15,321 nucleotides of DNA from DASXBA01 sp036406475 (lineage in GTDB: Bacteria > Actinomycetota > Thermoleophilia > Solirubrobacterales > Thermoleophilaceae), in the NCBI GenBank assembly GCA_036406475.1, contig DASXBA010000153.1:1-15321 (forward strand), in the 5' to 3' direction. The position numbers and the translations under genes are program-made. Each line of letters opens with the position of its first letter. Position 1 is the stretch's first letter. Positions 7,035 through 13,023 of the stretch are shown here, in pieces. The notes beneath the pieces were generated by a model. The model was not told the origin of the DNA, made no database searches, and saw only the letters and a program-made list of their open reading frames with translations.

Positions 7035-8672
7035 TCAGGGCTCGCGCCGGATCACGAGGACGGCCACGTCGTCGCGTTGCTCGGTGTCCTGGAACTCGAG
7101 CAGGCGCTTGTCGATGCGCTCGACGAGCTCGGCGGCGCTGCACGACACCGAGTCCGCGAGCAGCTCGCGAAAGCGCAGGTCGCCGAAGTGCTCGCGGCCC
7201 GGGCCGACGGTGTCGAGCACGCCGTCGCTGTAGAGCACGAGCGAGTCGCCCGGCTCGAGCTGCGCCCGCTCGACGGGCCAGGTCATGTCGTTGTCGAGCC
7301 CCAGGAGGGGCCCCGTGGCGCCCACCTCCTCCACGCCGGACGAGCTGAGGCGGTAGGGCAGCGGGTGCCCGGCAGAGCGGATCTCGACCTCGGATCCGGT
7401 CAGCCGTAGCGACGCGAGCGTGCAGAGCGGCAGCCCCGGCAGGGCCACGAGCGCCTCGTTCACGCGATCGATCGCCTCATCGACCCCGCCGGTGAACTGC
7501 GCCACCGAGATCATCGTGTAGCGGGCACGCGCGGTCAGCGCCGCGGCGGCCGCGCCCTTGCCGGTCACGTCGCCGATGAAGGCGAGCCACTCGTCGCCGA
7601 GCGGGATCACGTCGTAGAAGTCGCCGCCCACCTCGTTCGCGCTTCCCGCCGCGCGGAAGAGCACGGCGGTCTCATAGCCCGGCGGCGCGGCGAGCGAAGT
7701 CGGCAGCAGGCCCTGCTGGAGCGTCCGCGCGATCGTCTCGCGCTCGGTGAACAGGCGCGAGTTCTCGATCGCCGTCACCGCGCGCCGGGCCAGCTCCTCC
7801 GCCGTGCTCAGGTCCTTCTCCGAGAACCTCCGGGGCGGCCCGAGCACGAAGCTCATCGTGCCGAGGATGTGGTCGCCGAAGCGCAGCGGGACGATCAGGA
7901 CGGAGTTGAGCCCGAGCCCGCGGAGGATCTCCAGGTGCTCGTCGTCCTGCGCCGCCGCGACGAGCATCTCGTCGGGTATCTCCCGGACCACCTCCGACTG
8001 GCCGGTGCGCAGCACGCGCGCCATCCCGTCGTCGGTCCCGGGATCGACCGGGTAGCGCTCCCGCAACTGTCGGCCGAGCGCGACCTTCTCCGGGTCGACG
8101 TGGGCGATCGCCACGAGCTCGATCTGCCCCGCGGGGGAGATCAGGTCGACGCCGCACCAGTCGGCGAAGTCGGGCACAGCGAGCTGGGCCACGTGCTGGA
8201 GCGTGCGCTGGTAGTCGAGTGAGGTGGCGAGGGCGGAGCTGGCGTCCGACAGGAGCTGCGCCGCGGACTCCGCCTCCTTGACCTCGGTCACGTCCTCGCT
8301 GACGTTCACCGCGGCCACGATGCGGCCGTCCTCGTCGCGGAGCGGCTCGGCCTTGATACGGATCCAGCGGCGGATGCCGAGAGCCGTGTCCACGCTCTGC
8401 ACGAGGATCTCGCCCCCCTCCCCCTCCGCGAACACGCGCCGCCCCGGCAGCGCGTCGAGGTCGACCGGATGGCCGTGCTCGTCGTACATGTGGAAGCGCT
8501 CCTTCCACGCACCCGGCTCCGCGTCCACGATCTCGTCGGTGGACTGCCCACCCATGAGCGTGCGCGTCGCCTCGTTGACGTACACGAGCTTGGCGTCAGC
8601 GTCGTGGATCGTCACCGAGTCGGCCAGGTTGTCGAGCGCCAAGCGCAGCAGCTCGCTGCTGGGTGCCCCCAC
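7035..8672 (-). CDS. PAS-GAF-SpoIIE (PP2C) serine phosphatase
   Basis: A 545-residue cytoplasmic phosphatase from GTG at 8670-8672. A PAS domain covers about residues 8-133 (LADSVTIHDADAKLVYVNEATRTLMG; VSEDVTEVKEAES). A GAF domain spans about 138-308. The linker ERETIARTLQQGLLP leads into a PP2C/SpoIIE domain (about 325-545). Metal-binding motifs GGDFYD (349-354), GDVTGKG (367-373), SDGVLD (482-487) and RDDVAV (533-538) are intact. Such RsbU/RsbP-type phosphatases dephosphorylate anti-sigma-factor antagonists in response to a PAS/GAF signal. No antagonist or anti-sigma gene is in the window. The frame stays open for 126 codons upstream but runs antisense through the SDR gene and lacks domain character, so the later GTG is preferred. 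Confidence 0.9.
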   Translation of the reverse strand: MGAPSSELLRLALDNLADSVTIHDADAKLVYVNEATRTLMGGQSTDEIVDAEPGAWKERFHMYDEHGHPVDLDALPGRRVFAEGEGGEILVQSVDTALGIRRWIRIKAEPLRDEDGRIVAAVNVSEDVTEVKEAESAAQLLSDASSALATSLDYQRTLQHVAQLAVPDFADWCGVDLISPAGQIELVAIAHVDPEKVALGRQLRERYPVDPGTDDGMARVLRTGQSEVVREIPDEMLVAAAQDDEHLEILRGLGLNSVLIVPLRFGDHILGTMSFVLGPPRRFSEKDLSTAEELARRAVTAIENSRLFTERETIARTLQQGLLPTSLAAPPGYETAVLFRAAGSANEVGGDFYDVIPLGDEWLAFIGDVTGKGAAAAALTARARYTMISVAQFTGGVDEAIDRVNEALVALPGLPLCTLASLRLTGSEVEIRSAGHPLPYRLSSSGVEEVGATGPLLGLDNDMTWPVERAQLEPGDSLVLYSDGVLDTVGPGREHFGDLRFRELLADSVSCSAAELVERIDKRLLEFQDTEQRDDVAVLVIRREP

Positions 8673-8733
8673 CCCGAGTTCCGCTGAGTCCTTCTCGACC
8701 AGGTGAACGAGTTTATTCTCCCGGACTTCGCCA

Positions 8734-9564
8734 ATGGCAGGCCTGGACGGAAAGACACTGTTCGTGAGCGGCGGGAGCCGGGGGATCGGTCTCGCGATCG
8801 CGCTCCGCGCCGCCCGCGACGGCGCGAACGTGGCGCTGATCGCCAAGACGACCGAGCCCCACCCCAAGCTCGAGGGGACGATCTTCACGGCCGCCGAGGA
8901 GATCGAGAAGGCGGGCGGCCAGGCGCTGCCGATCGCCGGCGACATCCGCGACGAGGAATCGGTCGCCGCGGCCGTGGCCCAGGCCGCGGACCGCTTCGGC
9001 GGCATCGACGCGGTTGTCAACAACGCCAGCGCGATCAACATCGCCGGCACCGAGGCGCTCGAGATGAAGCGCTACGACCTGATGCAGGACATCAACACGC
9101 GCGGCACCTTCCTCGTCTCCAAGACCTGCATCCCGCACCTGAAGCAGGCCGGGAACCCGCACATCCTCACGCTCTCGCCGCCGCTGTCGCTGGACCCCAA
9201 GTGGTTCCGCAACCACGTCGGCTACACGATCGCCAAGTACGGGATGAGCATGTGCGTGCTCGGCATGGCGGAGGAGTTCCGCGACGAAGGCATAGCGGTG
9301 AACGCGCTCTGGCCGCGCACGATCATCGCCACGGCCGCGGTCCAGAACCTGCTCGGCGGGGACGAGGCGATGAAGCGCTCCCGCAGGCCCGAGATCATCG
9401 CCGACGCGGCCCACGCGATCCTGAGCCGGCCGAGCCGCGAGGCCACCGGCAACTTCTACATAGACGACGAGGTCCTGGCCGAAGAGGGCGTCGACGACCT
9501 GTCGGCCTACGCCTACGGCGAGGGCGAGCTGGCGCTGGACCTGTTCCTGGACGGCTGGGACTAG
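8734..9564 (+). CDS. SDR-family NAD(P)-dependent oxidoreductase (HSDL2-like)
   Basis: A complete 276-residue short-chain dehydrogenase/reductase. The cofactor-binding S-G-G-S-R-G-I-G lies at 12-19, D70 follows GDI, NNAS is at 96-99, and N121, S148, Y164 and K168 (YTIAKYG) form the catalytic set. The TTEPHPKLEGTIFTAAEEIEKAGG insertion after strand 2 and the NALWPRTIIATAA segment are typical of the hydroxysteroid dehydrogenase-like protein 2 branch. The substrate is unknown; a role in lipid or fatty acyl metabolism is a family-based guess. ATG at 8734 has no clear ribosome binding site. It is divergent from the phosphatase gene with 61 bases between starts, which hold one AT-rich patch (TTTATT near 8713). 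A 44-bp palindromic element begins 14 bases after the stop. Confidence 0.92.
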   Translation: MAGLDGKTLFVSGGSRGIGLAIALRAARDGANVALIAKTTEPHPKLEGTIFTAAEEIEKAGGQALPIAGDIRDEESVAAAVAQAADRFGGIDAVVNNASAINIAGTEALEMKRYDLMQDINTRGTFLVSKTCIPHLKQAGNPHILTLSPPLSLDPKWFRNHVGYTIAKYGMSMCVLGMAEEFRDEGIAVNALWPRTIIATAAVQNLLGGDEAMKRSRRPEIIADAAHAILSRPSREATGNFYIDDEVLAEEGVDDLSAYAYGEGELALDLFLDGWD

Positions 9565-9578
9565 CAGCCCGCTCCGCC

Positions 9579-9622
9579 GAACGTCCCTGAGTACCCCCTA
9601 TAGGCGGTCGCGAGGGACGTTC
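9579..9622. repeat. 44-bp dyad-symmetric element, copy 1
   Basis: GAACGTCCCT (9579-9588) and AGGGACGTTC (9613-9622) are perfect 10-bp arms around a 24-nt centre. The centre holds TACCCCCTATAGGCGG (9592-9607), whose CCTATAGG is a perfect palindrome on the same symmetry axis as the arms, between 9600 and 9601. CAGCCC (9565-9570) and GGGCTG (9629-9634) could extend pairing outside an internal mismatch. It lies between the convergent SDR and hydrolase genes. It may act as a two-way transcript end, but lacks a T-tract. A second copy with the same architecture is at 12976-13019. Confidence 0.92.
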
Positions 9623-9627
9623 ACCGC

Positions 9628-9647
9628 GGGGCTGGGGGTCGGGGGGG
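9628..9647 (+). other. G-rich tract with G-quadruplex potential
   Basis: Right after palindromic element copy 1, the plus strand has G runs of 4, 5 and 7 separated by only CT and TC, ending one base before the hydrolase stop codon. The 7-G run can be split to give four G3 runs with 1-2 base loops, the pattern expected for a stable G-quadruplex. It would appear in RNA reading through from the SDR gene. Folding is inferred from sequence only. Confidence 0.5.
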
Positions 9648-9648
9648 A

Positions 9649-10302
9649 CTAGCCCAGCTCGAGTTCGCCGCGGTAGCCCTCGAGCCGGCGCACCAGCTCG
9701 TGCGGGCGGCTCAGCGCTACGCAGTGGCCGCCGCCGATCTCGTCGGGCTCGATGCCGAGGCGCTCGCGCACGACGCCGCGCAGCCAGTTCGCCGGGAACA
9801 TCCGGTCGTCGCGGCAGAGCAGGTACCTGGTCGGCGTTGCCGGCCAGGCTTCGAGCGGCCAGGGCTCGCGGCCCGGGGCATCGGACTGGCCGCGCTCCCT
9901 GCTCCGGGCCTCGGCCGCCAGGGCCTCGGGAACGTCGTGGTAGAAGAGGTCTCCCTCGGTCGCGCCGGGGCCGGGATAGCCGGTGTTGGGCCACCAGTCG
10001 TCGCCCTTCTCGCCCGGCAGCGGGACCATCCCGGCCACGAGCACCATCAGCTCGACCGGCAGGCGGTCGCAGACGAGCGGTGCGGTGAAGCCGCCGAGGG
10101 ACTGGGCCACGACGACCAGCTCCCTCCGCGCGCCGATCGCCTCGACCACCACGTCCGCGTACGCCGGGAACCCGGCCGACTCGTCCTCGCAGGGCAGGTC
10201 CATCGCGACCACGTCATGGCCGCGCTCCCGCAGCTCCGGCTCCACGAGATGCCAGTAGAAGGCGCTGTCGCCGCCCCCGTGGATGAGGACGTAGGTGGCC
10301 AC
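9649..10302 (-). CDS. Alpha/beta hydrolase
   Basis: A compact 217-residue alpha/beta hydrolase without a signal peptide. The oxyanion-region HGGGD is at 8-12. The nucleophile elbow is AQSLGG, with S68 in the position of G-x-S-x-G. An acid residue is in LLCRDDRMFP (D164 or D165), and H192 lies in GGGHCVALSRP. This compact layout resembles salicylate-binding-protein-2-like esterases and related C-C or ester hydrolases, so the substrate is open. The start is GTG at 10300-10302, one base after the stop of the upstream MaoC-like gene. Both are therefore probably translated from one message together with the Cys-rich regulator. Confidence 0.9.
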   Translation of the reverse strand: MATYVLIHGGGDSAFYWHLVEPELRERGHDVVAMDLPCEDESAGFPAYADVVVEAIGARRELVVVAQSLGGFTAPLVCDRLPVELMVLVAGMVPLPGEKGDDWWPNTGYPGPGATEGDLFYHDVPEALAAEARSRERGQSDAPGREPWPLEAWPATPTRYLLCRDDRMFPANWLRGVVRERLGIEPDEIGGGHCVALSRPHELVRRLEGYRGELELG

Positions 10303-10303
10303 G

Positions 10304-10708
10304 CTAGAGCGGCTCGGTCCACACGAGCGCCGAGCCGTCGAGCACGACAGTGCCCTCCTGGTTCGTGATCGTCGTGCGCAGCTTCGTGAGCGGCTTGTCC
10401 TCGCGTGCCTCGAGCACCTCGACCTCGGCCGTAATCTCGTCGCCGGGCCGGACCGGCGCGTTGAAGTCCCAGTCGACGTGCAGGAAGACGCTGCCCGGAC
10501 CCGGCAGGTCCTCTGCCACCACGGCGTTCAGCAGGCCGGAGGTGATCCCGCCCTGGACGATGATCCCGCCGAAGCGCGAGCGTCCGGCAGCTTCGGAGTC
10601 GTAGTGCAGGGGGTTGCGGTCGCCGGTGATCTCGGTGAACAGCTCGATGTCACGGGCGCTGATCGTGCGGGTCCGCGAGGCCTTGTCGCCCACGGCGCGT
10701 TGGGTCAT
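10304..10708 (-). CDS. MaoC-like (R)-specific enoyl-CoA hydratase-type hotdog protein
   Basis: A 134-residue single hotdog domain. The signature FTEITGDRNPLHYD carries the expected catalytic D30 and H35 of (R)-specific enoyl-CoA hydratases, followed by FGGIIVQGGITSGLL. The C-terminal half has VRPGDEITAEVEVLE, typical of the MaoC fold. The family hydrates trans-2-enoyl-CoA to (R)-3-hydroxyacyl-CoA in beta-oxidation, PHA supply or related pathways; the natural acyl chain cannot be told. ATG at 10706-10708 overlaps the regulator stop (ATGA, 4 bases), so it is probably translationally coupled. The hydrolase follows after one base. Confidence 0.92.
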   Translation of the reverse strand: MTQRAVGDKASRTRTISARDIELFTEITGDRNPLHYDSEAAGRSRFGGIIVQGGITSGLLNAVVAEDLPGPGSVFLHVDWDFNAPVRPGDEITAEVEVLEAREDKPLTKLRTTITNQEGTVVLDGSALVWTEPL

Positions 10709-11349
10709 TCGCGCAGGCTAATCGCCACGCAGCAGCGACCCGGTGCCGGGTCGAGCGAGCAAACGAGTTCGTCGTCGGCCAGGCCTTCGAGGAGGCCGTC
10801 CACGAAGGCGAGGTTCATGCCGCATACGAGGTCCGTGTGCTCGGCCGCCAGCCGGTGGAACGGGCAGTTGCGGAGGCGGATCGTGCCGTCCTCGTCCTCG
10901 TAGGGCTCGTAGCCGCGGGCCGCCAGCGCGGCGCGGAGCGTGCGGCTCCGCTCGCCCAGCTCGCGGCCGCTGTCCCTCGCGGTGTCCTGCACGGCCTCCG
11001 CGACCTTTCCGGTCGCGTCGGCCTCGGCGGCGTCGGCGAACATCTCCGCCGCGAACTCGTAGTCGCGGGCGGGGACCGTGGCGGCGAACTCCGCGTCCGC
11101 CGCCGCGTAGAGCTTGGCCGGGCGGCCCGCGCCGGGGCCGGAGCGGCCCTCGGGCCGCGCGTAGCTCGTCTCGAGGAAGCCCTCCTCGGCGAGCTTGTCG
11201 AGGTGGTAGGCGGCCAGCGAGCGTCCGATGCGGAGCTGCCTGGCGGCCTCGTCGCGCCCGACCGGCCGCCGCTTTGACCGCACCAGCTCGTACAGCCGCC
11301 GCCGCAGCGGGTCGTCGAGTGTCGCGATGCGGTTGATCTCGTCCTTCAT
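10705..11349 (-). CDS. Winged-helix transcriptional regulator with C-terminal Cys cluster (putative Fe-S sensor)
   Basis: A 214-residue regulator. Residues about 5-85 form an ArsR-like winged helix (DDPLRRRLYELVRS; VGRDEAARQLRIGRSLAAYHLDKLAEEGFL), with a GRPAKLY wing. A helical stretch follows, and the C-terminal domain has cysteines at 162 (NCPFHRL), 176 (LVCGMN), 197, 206 and 207 (PGRCC). This arrangement resembles SufR-type regulators, where such cysteines hold an iron-sulfur cluster; cluster binding here is inference. ATG is at 11347-11349, with GGAG only 3 bases away. It heads the minus-strand unit with the MaoC and hydrolase genes. It is divergent from the DoxX gene across an AT-rich region, which suggests autoregulation and control of both units. 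Confidence 0.88.
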   Translation of the reverse strand: MKDEINRIATLDDPLRRRLYELVRSKRRPVGRDEAARQLRIGRSLAAYHLDKLAEEGFLETSYARPEGRSGPGAGRPAKLYAAADAEFAATVPARDYEFAAEMFADAAEADATGKVAEAVQDTARDSGRELGERSRTLRAALAARGYEPYEDEDGTIRLRNCPFHRLAAEHTDLVCGMNLAFVDGLLEGLADDELVCSLDPAPGRCCVAISLRE

Positions 11350-11375
11350 GCGCTCCAGTCTAACGCCAATTCATA

Positions 11376-11404
11376 TTGACAAAAGAGTGGATGGCCGCTA
11401 CGTT
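11376..11404 (+). promoter_or_regulatory. Sigma-70-type promoter for the DoxX-transaldolase unit
   Basis: A perfect -35 hexamer TTGACA (11376-11381) is followed by a 17-base spacer and a TACGTT -10-like hexamer (11399-11404), about 37 bases before the DoxX start codon. The palindrome GTTGCAAC (11402-11409) overlaps the end of the -10 and CAAT-tcat-ATTG (11368-11379) overlaps the -35; both are candidate operator half-sites. The region is strikingly AT-rich for this genome. Promoter activity is inferred from consensus match. Confidence 0.6.
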
Positions 11405-11427
11405 GCAACAAGATCTATTGTTTTTAG

Positions 11428-11434
11428 AAAGGAG
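11428..11434 (+). promoter_or_regulatory. Strong ribosome binding site fixing the DoxX start
   Basis: AAAGGAG lies 7 bases upstream of ATG 11442-11444. This decides the start against the upstream in-frame ATG at 11376, which sits inside the -35 box. It is the best Shine-Dalgarno match in the window, where many genes have weak or no sites. Confidence 0.75.
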
Positions 11435-11441
11435 CCGCCAT

Positions 11442-11873
11442 ATGTCGTCTATAGCTCTCGGTCGTCGCAGCACCTCCAGTTCCCAGGCAACTGAGCGGAA
11501 CTGGAGCGACGCCCGCTTCCAGGCCTTCGCGATCCTGTGGATCGGCTTCACCGTCGCGCCGATCCTGTTCGGGCTCGACAAGTTCTTCGACGTGCTCGTC
11601 GACTGGCCGAAGTACCTCGCCCCCTGGGTCAACGACATCGCGCCGGGGAGCGGGAGCGCCTTCATGCACGTGGTCGGCGTGGTGGAGATCGTGGCCGGGC
11701 TGGCCGTCGCGCTCAAGCCCCGCTACGGCGCCTACGTCGTCGCGGCCTGGCTTGGCGGGATCATCGTCAACCTCCTCAGCTACTCCGGCTACTACGACGT
11801 CGCTCTGCGCGACTTCGGGCTGCTGCTCGGCGCGCTCGCGCTCGCGCGGCTGGCTGCCGTCTACGACCGATGA
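11442..11873 (+). CDS. DoxX-like integral membrane protein
   Basis: A 143-residue protein with four predicted membrane segments at about 27-47, 75-91, 96-114 and 123-140, after a polar Ser/Thr-rich N-terminus. Typical DoxX-family features include FGLDKFF after the first segment, the GVVEIVAGLAVAL helix, and the final RDFGLLLGALALARL helix. DoxX-like proteins are poorly characterised; some are linked to redox or thiol homeostasis and membrane complexes. No active site can be named here. The start is set by AAAGGAG at 11428-11434. The stop overlaps the transaldolase start by 4 bases (ATGA), an unusual coupling of a membrane protein with a cytosolic pentose-phosphate enzyme. Confidence 0.85.
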   Translation: MSSIALGRRSTSSSQATERNWSDARFQAFAILWIGFTVAPILFGLDKFFDVLVDWPKYLAPWVNDIAPGSGSAFMHVVGVVEIVAGLAVALKPRYGAYVVAAWLGGIIVNLLSYSGYYDVALRDFGLLLGALALARLAAVYDR

Positions 11874-12946
11874 GCTCCCTCGAGCGACTACGGCGGGCGG
11901 GGGTGTCGATCTGGCTCGACACCCTCTCCCGCGAGCTCCTCGAGAGCGGCGAGTTCGAGCGCTACGTCCACGACTACGGCGTGACCGGCGCAACCTCGAA
12001 CCCGACGATCTTCGAGCGCGCGATCGCTGGGTCGGACCGCTACGACGCACAGCTCCGCGGCTGGACCGAATCCCCGCGGATGGCGTTCTTCGACCTCGCG
12101 CTGGACGACGTGGCGACGGCGGCGGAGCTGCTGCGGCCCGCATACGCGTTGAGCGCGGGGCGGGACGGCTACGTCTCGTTCCAGACGACGCCCGACCTGG
12201 CGGATGACGCCGCGGGACTCGTGGACCAGGGCCTCGCCCTGTGGCGGCGGCTGGCGCTGCCCAACGTGATGATCAAGGTGCCGGCCAGCGACGCCGGAGT
12301 GACCGCGACGGAGCGGCTCACCCTGCTCGGCGTGAACGTCAACGTGACCCTGCTGTTCTCGGCCGAGCGCTACGAGCAGGTGATCGGCGCCTACATGCGG
12401 GGGCTGGAGCAGCGCGTCGCCAGGAAGCTGCCGATCGACGGCATCGCCTCGGTGGCATCGTTCTTCGTCTCGCGCATCGACTCGAAGGCGGACCCCCTGC
12501 TCCCGCTCGACTCGCCCCTGCGCGGCAGACTGGCCATCGCGAACGCGCGGCGCGCGTACGCCCTCTACAAGCGCCGCTTCGGCGGCGCCCGCTGGCACCG
12601 GGTCGAGGCCGCCGGCGGCCGCCCGCAGCGCCCGCTCTGGGCGAGCACCGGCACCAAGGACCCCTCCTACCGGGACGTGCTCTACGTCGAGGAGCTGGTC
12701 ACGCGCGGCGCCGTCAACACGATGCCGCTCGACACCCTGGAGGCGTTTGCCCGCCACGGCGAGCCCCATGTCGCACCGGCGGGCGGCTTCGAGGACGTGC
12801 TCGCTCGGGCCGCGGAAGCCGGCGTCGACCTCGACCGCATAGCCGCCGAGCTGGAGGGTGAGGGGATCGACGCCTTCGCGGCGTCGTACGAGCGGCTGCT
12901 CGAGGCGATCGCCTCACGGACGGACGAGCTCGCCCTGGCGGCCTAG
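11870..12946 (+). CDS. tal: Transaldolase (mycobacterial-type Tal) with an active-site Gln
   Basis: A 358-residue enzyme aligning from memory along its length with the ~370-residue actinobacterial transaldolase branch. These move a dihydroxyacetone unit between sugar phosphates in the pentose phosphate pathway. D17 (VSIWLD), N44 (GATSNPTIF), the Schiff-base K136 (NVMIKVPAS), T in NVNVTLLFS, ASFFVSRID, RPLWASTGTKDP and LVTRGAVNTMP are all present. The segment usually reading VSIEVDP is VSFQTTP here, replacing the expected acid-base Glu by Q105. ATG at 11870 overlaps the DoxX stop. The frame is open further upstream inside DoxX, but the conserved N-terminus starts here. A 44-bp palindromic element lies 29 bases after the stop. 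Confidence 0.93.
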   Translation: MSSLERLRRAGVSIWLDTLSRELLESGEFERYVHDYGVTGATSNPTIFERAIAGSDRYDAQLRGWTESPRMAFFDLALDDVATAAELLRPAYALSAGRDGYVSFQTTPDLADDAAGLVDQGLALWRRLALPNVMIKVPASDAGVTATERLTLLGVNVNVTLLFSAERYEQVIGAYMRGLEQRVARKLPIDGIASVASFFVSRIDSKADPLLPLDSPLRGRLAIANARRAYALYKRRFGGARWHRVEAAGGRPQRPLWASTGTKDPSYRDVLYVEELVTRGAVNTMPLDTLEAFARHGEPHVAPAGGFEDVLARAAEAGVDLDRIAAELEGEGIDAFAASYERLLEAIASRTDELALAA

Positions 12947-12958
12947 CGAGCGGCCCGG

Positions 12959-12970
12959 GTCGCCGGCGAC
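12959..12970. repeat. 12-bp perfect palindrome GTCGCCGGCGAC
   Basis: This self-complementary sequence lies between the transaldolase stop and palindromic element copy 2. It is fully G/C-rich and could arise by chance in this composition. It may pair in RNA only as a dimer, because it has no loop. Confidence 0.45.
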
Positions 12971-12975
12971 GCGGC

Positions 12976-13019
12976 GAACGTCCCGCGCTACCCCCTATAG
13001 GCGGCACTCCGGGACGTTC
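12976..13019. repeat. 44-bp dyad-symmetric element, copy 2
   Basis: Arms GAACGTCCCG (12976-12985) and CGGGACGTTC (13010-13019) are perfect, extendable by one outer pair to 12975/13020. The 24-nt centre has the same TACCCCCTATAGGCGG core (12989-13004) at the same offset and orientation as copy 1. The innermost arm pair is G-C here and T-A in copy 1, a compensatory change. The element sits between the convergent transaldolase and MMPL genes, ending 3 bases from the MMPL stop. Its function is unknown. Confidence 0.92.
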
Positions 13020-13023
13020 GGCG

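Noticed and set aside
8673..9050. 126-codon N-terminal extension of the PAS-GAF-SpoIIE phosphatase
   Set aside because: It lies antisense to the SDR gene and lacks domain character; the PAS domain begins soon after the GTG at 8670-8672.
11402..11409. Canonical SufR operator
   Set aside because: GTTGCAAC has the half-sites in the opposite order and spacing from the published CAAC/GTTG arrangement I recall, so it is only called a candidate operator.
11376..11441. Upstream ATG start for the DoxX gene
   Set aside because: The codon overlaps the TTGACA -35 box and has no ribosome binding site, whereas ATG 11442 has AAAGGAG at ideal spacing.
11537..11869. 111-codon upstream extension of the transaldolase
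   Set aside because: This is an out-of-frame reading of the DoxX gene; the conserved transaldolase N-terminus begins at ATG 11870 in an ATGA overlap.
12947..13023. Classical intrinsic terminator at the transaldolase/MMPL junction
   Set aside because: The hairpin has a 24-nt conserved centre and no T-tract on either strand, so the standard model does not fit, though it may still end transcripts.
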